A DNA stretch of 64,000 bases from Naasia lichenicola (GTDB lineage Bacteria; Actinomycetota; Actinomycetes; Actinomycetales; Microbacteriaceae): NCBI RefSeq assembly GCF_004801885.1, contig NZ_SSSM01000003.1:310001-374000 (forward strand), given 5' to 3'. Below, piece by piece: positions 60,504 to 64,000 of this stretch (its first letter is position 1; every line of letters begins with the position of its first letter). Made by a program: the position numbers and the translations under genes. The notes beneath the pieces were generated by a model. That model was not told where the DNA came from. It saw nothing but the letters and a program-made list of their open reading frames with translations, and did no database searches.

Positions 60504-61592
60504 ATGCCCATCACCTCGTCCCGCACGTCTCCCACCCTGATCGGCGCGCACCTCGTCGGCAGCATCAACCTGCCCGACGCCGCAGCGGTCTTCACCACGG
60601 CGGCCGAGCATCTCGGCGACCAGCTCGTCCGCATCCCGGACGGCGAGGTCGGTGAGCGCTTCTACTGGCTGCAGTTCCAGACCTTCCGGTTCGATGAGAC
60701 CCCGGGTCTCGAGCGGGTAGGCGAGCTCGGATTCAAGATTCGCGACACCTTCGATGTGCGCCCCTTCCGGCTGGACGGCTCGGTCGACGCCGCTGCGCTC
60801 GTCTTCCCCGACCTCGGCTATGCGACCGCCGCGCTCGAGTCCTACGCCGAGTTCGCACGCCTCCGCGACTCGGGAGCGCTCGCCGAGGGCGTGCGGTTCC
60901 AGGTCTCGCTCCCGACTCCGGCCGCCGTGGTCGGTGCGTTCTTCGTGCCCGAGGATCGCGCGGCCGTCGAGCCGGTCTACGAGCAGGCGCTCTTCGGCGA
61001 TCTCGAGCGCATCCTCGTCGGCATCCCGCACCGGGACCTCGCCATCCAATGGGACACGGCCGTCGAGTTCGCGCTGCTCGAGGAGGGCGCCCCCGGCCTG
61101 CCCGGACTCACCGCCTGGTTCGACGACACCCTCGGGGGCATCGTCGAGCGAGCGGCGCGTCAGGCCGCGGCCGTTCCGGACGATGTCCAGGTCGGCTACC
61201 ACCTCTGCTACGGCGACATCGAGGAGGCGCACTTCGTGCAGCCGACGGATGCGGGCAAGCTCGCCGACTTCATCGGCGGGGTGCTCGCCGCGCGGCCGCG
61301 CACCATCGACTTCATCCACCTGCCGGTGCCGATCGAGCGGGATGACGAGGCGTACTTCGCCCCGCTCATCGGCCTCGACATCCCGGAGGAGACCGCGATC
61401 CACCTGGGCCTCGTCCACCACGAAGACGGCGTCGAGGGCGCCCGCCGCAGGATCGCCGCCGCCGGATCCGCCATCTCGACATTCGGCGTCGCCACGGAAT
61501 GCGGCTTCGGACGCGGCCCCTCGGAGCGCACCGCTCCCCTGTTCGACCTGCACCGCGAGATCCTGACGGGCGTCCTCGCCGACGCCCGCTGA
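60504..61592 (+). CDS. UROD/MetE-like fold protein of unknown function
   Basis: 362 aa; no precise family. Start SPTLIGAHLVGSINLPDAAA, then VRIPDGEVGERFYWLQFQ, VSLPTPAAVVGAFFVPED (the substrate-loop style of cobalamin-independent methionine synthase relatives), YHLCYGDIEEAHFV, IHLGLVHHEDGVEGARRRI and the C-terminal TECGFGRGP with a Cys that could be a metal ligand. GGAG stands before the ATG. Zinc methyltransferase chemistry is possible but unproven. Next to, but divergent from, the F420 genes. Confidence 0.72.
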   Translation: MPITSSRTSPTLIGAHLVGSINLPDAAAVFTTAAEHLGDQLVRIPDGEVGERFYWLQFQTFRFDETPGLERVGELGFKIRDTFDVRPFRLDGSVDAAALVFPDLGYATAALESYAEFARLRDSGALAEGVRFQVSLPTPAAVVGAFFVPEDRAAVEPVYEQALFGDLERILVGIPHRDLAIQWDTAVEFALLEEGAPGLPGLTAWFDDTLGGIVERAARQAAAVPDDVQVGYHLCYGDIEEAHFVQPTDAGKLADFIGGVLAARPRTIDFIHLPVPIERDDEAYFAPLIGLDIPEETAIHLGLVHHEDGVEGARRRIAAAGSAISTFGVATECGFGRGPSERTAPLFDLHREILTGVLADAR

Positions 61593-61650
61593 CCCGGATC
61601 TTCGTTCCGGCGTGCCGAACCGTCGCTCGTGCGCGGTGGTACGAGCCGAG

Positions 61651-62163
61651 CTAGCGCTCGGCGCGCAGCAGGTCGGGCGAGGTTCCCGGCCGCAGGAATG
61701 CGGCAACAGCGGGCGGAACGTAGGGCGCCACGTCGCCGCCCAGGGACGCGACCTGGCGAACCAGCGAGCTCGACACATGCGCATGGGACGGATCCGGGAG
61801 CAGGAACACGGTCTCGATGTTCGCCAGGTTGCGGTTGACGATGGCCATCGGGGTCTCGTAGGCGACATCGATCTGCGAGCGGATGCCCTTGATCAGGGCG
61901 ACCGCACCCACATCGTTGCAGTAATCGACGAGCAGTCCGACACTCCACGACGCGACGCGTATGTCACCGGCGAAGCCGGCATCCTCGATCGATTTCGAGA
62001 TGAGCGAGACGCGCTTGCCAATCGGCAGCAGGGCGGTCTTGGCGGGATTGTGCACCACCAGCACGTGGACCTCGTCGAAGAGCTTGGCCGCGCGCTCGAT
62101 GACGTCGAGATGACCGAGCGTGACCGGGTCGAACGAGCCAGGGACGACCGCGATCCTGTGCAT
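61651..62163 (-). CDS. coaD: Phosphopantetheine adenylyltransferase
   Basis: Penultimate step of coenzyme A synthesis. 170 aa; HIGH-type nucleotidyltransferase motif [15 protein letters not shown] (about 8-22), [19 protein letters not shown], and [23 protein letters not shown] perfect TAGGGT six bases before the ATG shows a private leaderless promoter. It is placed downstream of recG with a hairpin between them; rsmD, often present here, is absent. Confidence 0.96.
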   Translation of the reverse strand: MHRIAVVPGSFDPVTLGHLDVIERAAKLFDEVHVLVVHNPAKTALLPIGKRVSLISKSIEDAGFAGDIRVASWSVGLLVDYCNDVGAVALIKGIRSQIDVAYETPMAIVNRNLANIETVFLLPDPSHAHVSSSLVRQVASLGGDVAPYVPPAVAAFLRPGTSPDLLRAER

Positions 62164-62169
62164 CCCTCA

Positions 62170-62175
62170 ACCCTA
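62170..62175 (-). promoter_or_regulatory. Leaderless -10 element of coaD
   Basis: TAGGGT exactly six bases before ATG 62163; identical to the metallophosphoesterase promoter at 3.7 kb. Confidence 0.55.
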
Positions 62176-62220
62176 TCGGCGACACCTTGCGGCGGGTTGC
62201 GAGTCGCCCTCAACTTCCAT

Positions 62221-62270
62221 CTGCCCGGTTCTGCCGCCCGAGGACGCCTCCAGGCGGCAGAACCGGGCAG
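62221..62270. repeat. Inverted repeat, GTTGCCC/TTCTGCCG family, copy 4
   Basis: Perfect 16-bp arms CTGCCCGGTTCTGCCG (62221-62236) and its complement (62255-62270), 18-bp loop. Directly downstream of recG and upstream of the coaD promoter. Confidence 0.75.
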
Positions 62271-62278
62271 TTCGCGGG

Positions 62279-64000
62279 CTAGTTCTTGGCCAGGTACTCG
62301 CGGGTGGATTCGTCGAGGCGCCGCGAGATGGCCGCGCGCAGGGCAGGGTGCCCGGCGAGGATGGGATCGCCGTCGAGCACCTGTCCGGCGGCGGCGCGGG
62401 CCTGCTGGATGACGTCGGCGTCGGCGACCACCCGGAGCAGGCGAAGCGATGACCTGCCACCCGACTGCACTGCGCCGAGCACATCGCCCTCCCGTCGCAG
62501 CTCGAGGTCGATCTCGGCGAGCGCGAAGCCGTCGGAGGTGCCTGCGACGGCGTCGACCCGGACGCGGGCGGGGCTGTCCACCTCTGCGAAGGTCACGAAC
62601 AGGCAGATGCCGGCAGCCTTGCCTCGTCCGACGCGTCCTCGGAGCTGGTGCAGCTGGGAGACGCCGAACCGGTCGGCGTCGAGGATGATCATCGTCGACG
62701 CGTTGGGCACATCGACGCCGACCTCGATCACGGTCGTCGCGATGATGAGGTCGAGGCTGCCGGCCGCGAAGGCCTGCATGACGGAGTCCTTCTCATCGGA
62801 GGTCATCCGCCCGTGCAGAGCGGCGATCCGCAGGCCCTTGAGCTGGTCGATCGTCGGCATCGCGCCCATGATGACCTCGACGGACGCGGCCGGACGCTGA
62901 GGGACCTCGTCCTGCTCGGGAGACGCACCCTGCTCGGGATGCTTGGCGTCGATCGCCGGGCACACCACGAAGACCTGATGGCCCTTCGCCACCTCCTCGG
63001 CTGCCCGCTTCCAGACGCGATGGATCATCGTCGGTGTCTCGGTCAGCCCCACCACGAAGCTCTCGATGGCCGAACGCCCCAGCGGCAGCTCGGTGATGGT
63101 CGAGATGTCGAGGTCGCCGAACACCGTCATCGCGACCGTGCGCGGGATCGGGGTGGCCGTCATCACGAGGACGTGCGGCGGCGTGTGACCCTTCTGTCGA
63201 AGCGCCTCGCGCTGCTCGACGCCGAAGCGGTGCTGCTCGTCGACGACGACGAGACCGAGGTCGAAGAACTCCACTTTGTCGCCGATCAGGGCGTGGGTGC
63301 CGATCACGATGCGCGCCTGGCCGCTGACGATCCGCAGCATCGCCTTGCGCCTCTCGGCGACCGACAGCTGGCCCGTGAGCAGCGTCGGCATCAGGCGGGC
63401 GGAGAGGTCGGGGCCCAAGGACTTCGCGATGGATCGGAGGTGCTGCGATGCGAGCACTTCGGTCGGAGCGAGCAGCGCGGCCTGGCCGCCCGCGTCGATC
63501 ACCTGCAGCATCGCCCGGAGTGCGACCAGGGTCTTGCCCGATCCGACCTCGCCCTGCAGCAGCCGATTCATGGGGATCGGCTGCTCGAGGTCGCGCGCGA
63601 TCTCCTCGCCGACGACCTCCTGATCCTTCGTGAGATCGAACGGCAGGGCCGAGTCGAACTGGGCGCGATAGCCGTCCTGCGCGTCGGGGCGAGGGGTTGC
63701 GGCCGTGGCCCGTGACACGATGCGCTGCTCGAGGAGTGCCGTCTGCAGCACGAAGGCCTCGTGGAACTTGAAGGTCTCCCTCGCCTGCAGGAAGTCGGAC
63801 GCACGCTTGGGCCGGTGGATCAGCTCGAGCGCGGCACCCTGATGGATGAGCGCGTACTCCTCGCGGATCTCGGGGGGCACAGGATCGTCGAGCGGATCGA
63901 GGGACGCGAGTGCGAGCGCCACTGCGTCCTGGATCTGCCAGCTGGTGATGCTGCCGGTCGCGGGGTAGATGGGGATGAGCTGGTTCGCGAAGGCCTTGGC
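62279..64000 (-). CDS. recG: ATP-dependent DNA helicase RecG (N-terminal part outside window)
   Basis: Branch-migration helicase that regresses stalled forks. The visible 573 residues cover the end of the wedge domain and both helicase domains: Walker A LQGEVGSGKTLVALRAM, LLAPTEVLASQHL, LLTGQLSVAERR, VIGTHALIGDKV, DEQHRFGVEQREAL, VMTATPIPRTVAM, and in domain 2 MQAFAAGSLDLIIATTVIEVG, LHQLRGRVGRGKAAG and the C-terminal TRAP-like LRREGDVLGAVQSGG. It runs off the right edge; TAG stop. Confidence 0.96.
   Translation of the reverse strand, partial: AKAFANQLIPIYPATGSITSWQIQDAVALALASLDPLDDPVPPEIREEYALIHQGAALELIHRPKRASDFLQARETFKFHEAFVLQTALLEQRIVSRATAATPRPDAQDGYRAQFDSALPFDLTKDQEVVGEEIARDLEQPIPMNRLLQGEVGSGKTLVALRAMLQVIDAGGQAALLAPTEVLASQHLRSIAKSLGPDLSARLMPTLLTGQLSVAERRKAMLRIVSGQARIVIGTHALIGDKVEFFDLGLVVVDEQHRFGVEQREALRQKGHTPPHVLVMTATPIPRTVAMTVFGDLDISTITELPLGRSAIESFVVGLTETPTMIHRVWKRAAEEVAKGHQVFVVCPAIDAKHPEQGASPEQDEVPQRPAASVEVIMGAMPTIDQLKGLRIAALHGRMTSDEKDSVMQAFAAGSLDLIIATTVIEVGVDVPNASTMIILDADRFGVSQLHQLRGRVGRGKAAGICLFVTFAEVDSPARVRVDAVAGTSDGFALAEIDLELRREGDVLGAVQSGGRSSLRLLRVVADADVIQQARAAAGQVLDGDPILAGHPALRAAISRRLDESTREYLAKN

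Overview
The window is high-GC DNA of a coenzyme-F420-using actinomycete. Gene order and protein features suggest a Microbacteriaceae-type genome, but the genus cannot be fixed from sequence reading alone. It holds 64 protein-coding genes (the first and last cut by the window ends) plus one candidate leader peptide. No tRNA, rRNA, CRISPR array, insertion sequence or prophage was seen.

The backbone is a conserved housekeeping array, read almost entirely on the minus strand. In order from right to left it comprises recG and coaD; yceD, rpmF, rnc, mutM, smc and ftsY; ffh; rpsP, khpA, rimM and trmD; rplS, lepB, rnhB, DUF2469, yraN, comM and dprA; and xerC. These genes cover replication-linked chromosome handling (smc, xerC, recG), DNA repair and uptake (mutM, dprA, comM, rnhB), ribosome and tRNA maturation, and the SRP secretion route (ffh, ftsY, lepB).

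The array is interrupted by blocks of accessory genes. Block 1 (about 15.2-24.9 kb) has an EamA exporter, a YbdK-like carboxylate-amine ligase, a three-subunit PaoABC-like molybdenum aldehyde oxidoreductase, an LLM oxidoreductase, a SnoaL-like protein, a META lipoprotein and an ECF sigma factor with an odd membrane partner. Block 2 (26.7-31.1 kb) has lipB-lipA, an aldo/keto reductase, a gamma-carbonic-anhydrase-like protein and an LLM enzyme. Block 3 (36.2-38.2 kb) has a membrane hydrolase and a double GNAT protein. Block 4 (41-61.6 kb) is the most distinctive. It carries a pyrimidine-type catabolic operon (beta-ureidopropionase-like amidase, dihydropyrimidinase, an LLM enzyme, a THI5-like ABC importer and a class III aminotransferase) opposite a MocR-type regulator. 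It also carries F420 biosynthesis and use genes (cofD, cofC, cofE, fgd and a further LLM protein) around a GH13 amylase.

Five LLM-family proteins, three F420 biosynthesis genes and a clear F420-dependent glucose-6-phosphate dehydrogenase make F420 redox chemistry the main accessory theme. The most interesting inference is that the LLM protein inside the pyrimidine operon replaces the missing dihydropyrimidine dehydrogenase.

Two non-coding themes recur. Many first genes of transcription units have a TANNNT hexamer exactly six bases before the start codon, the expected geometry of leaderless transcripts. Intergenic gaps carry families of inverted repeats, namely a GTTGCCC/TTCTGCCG type, an AACTGGCAT type, a GGTCTCGAGAC type and a unique 90-bp palindrome.
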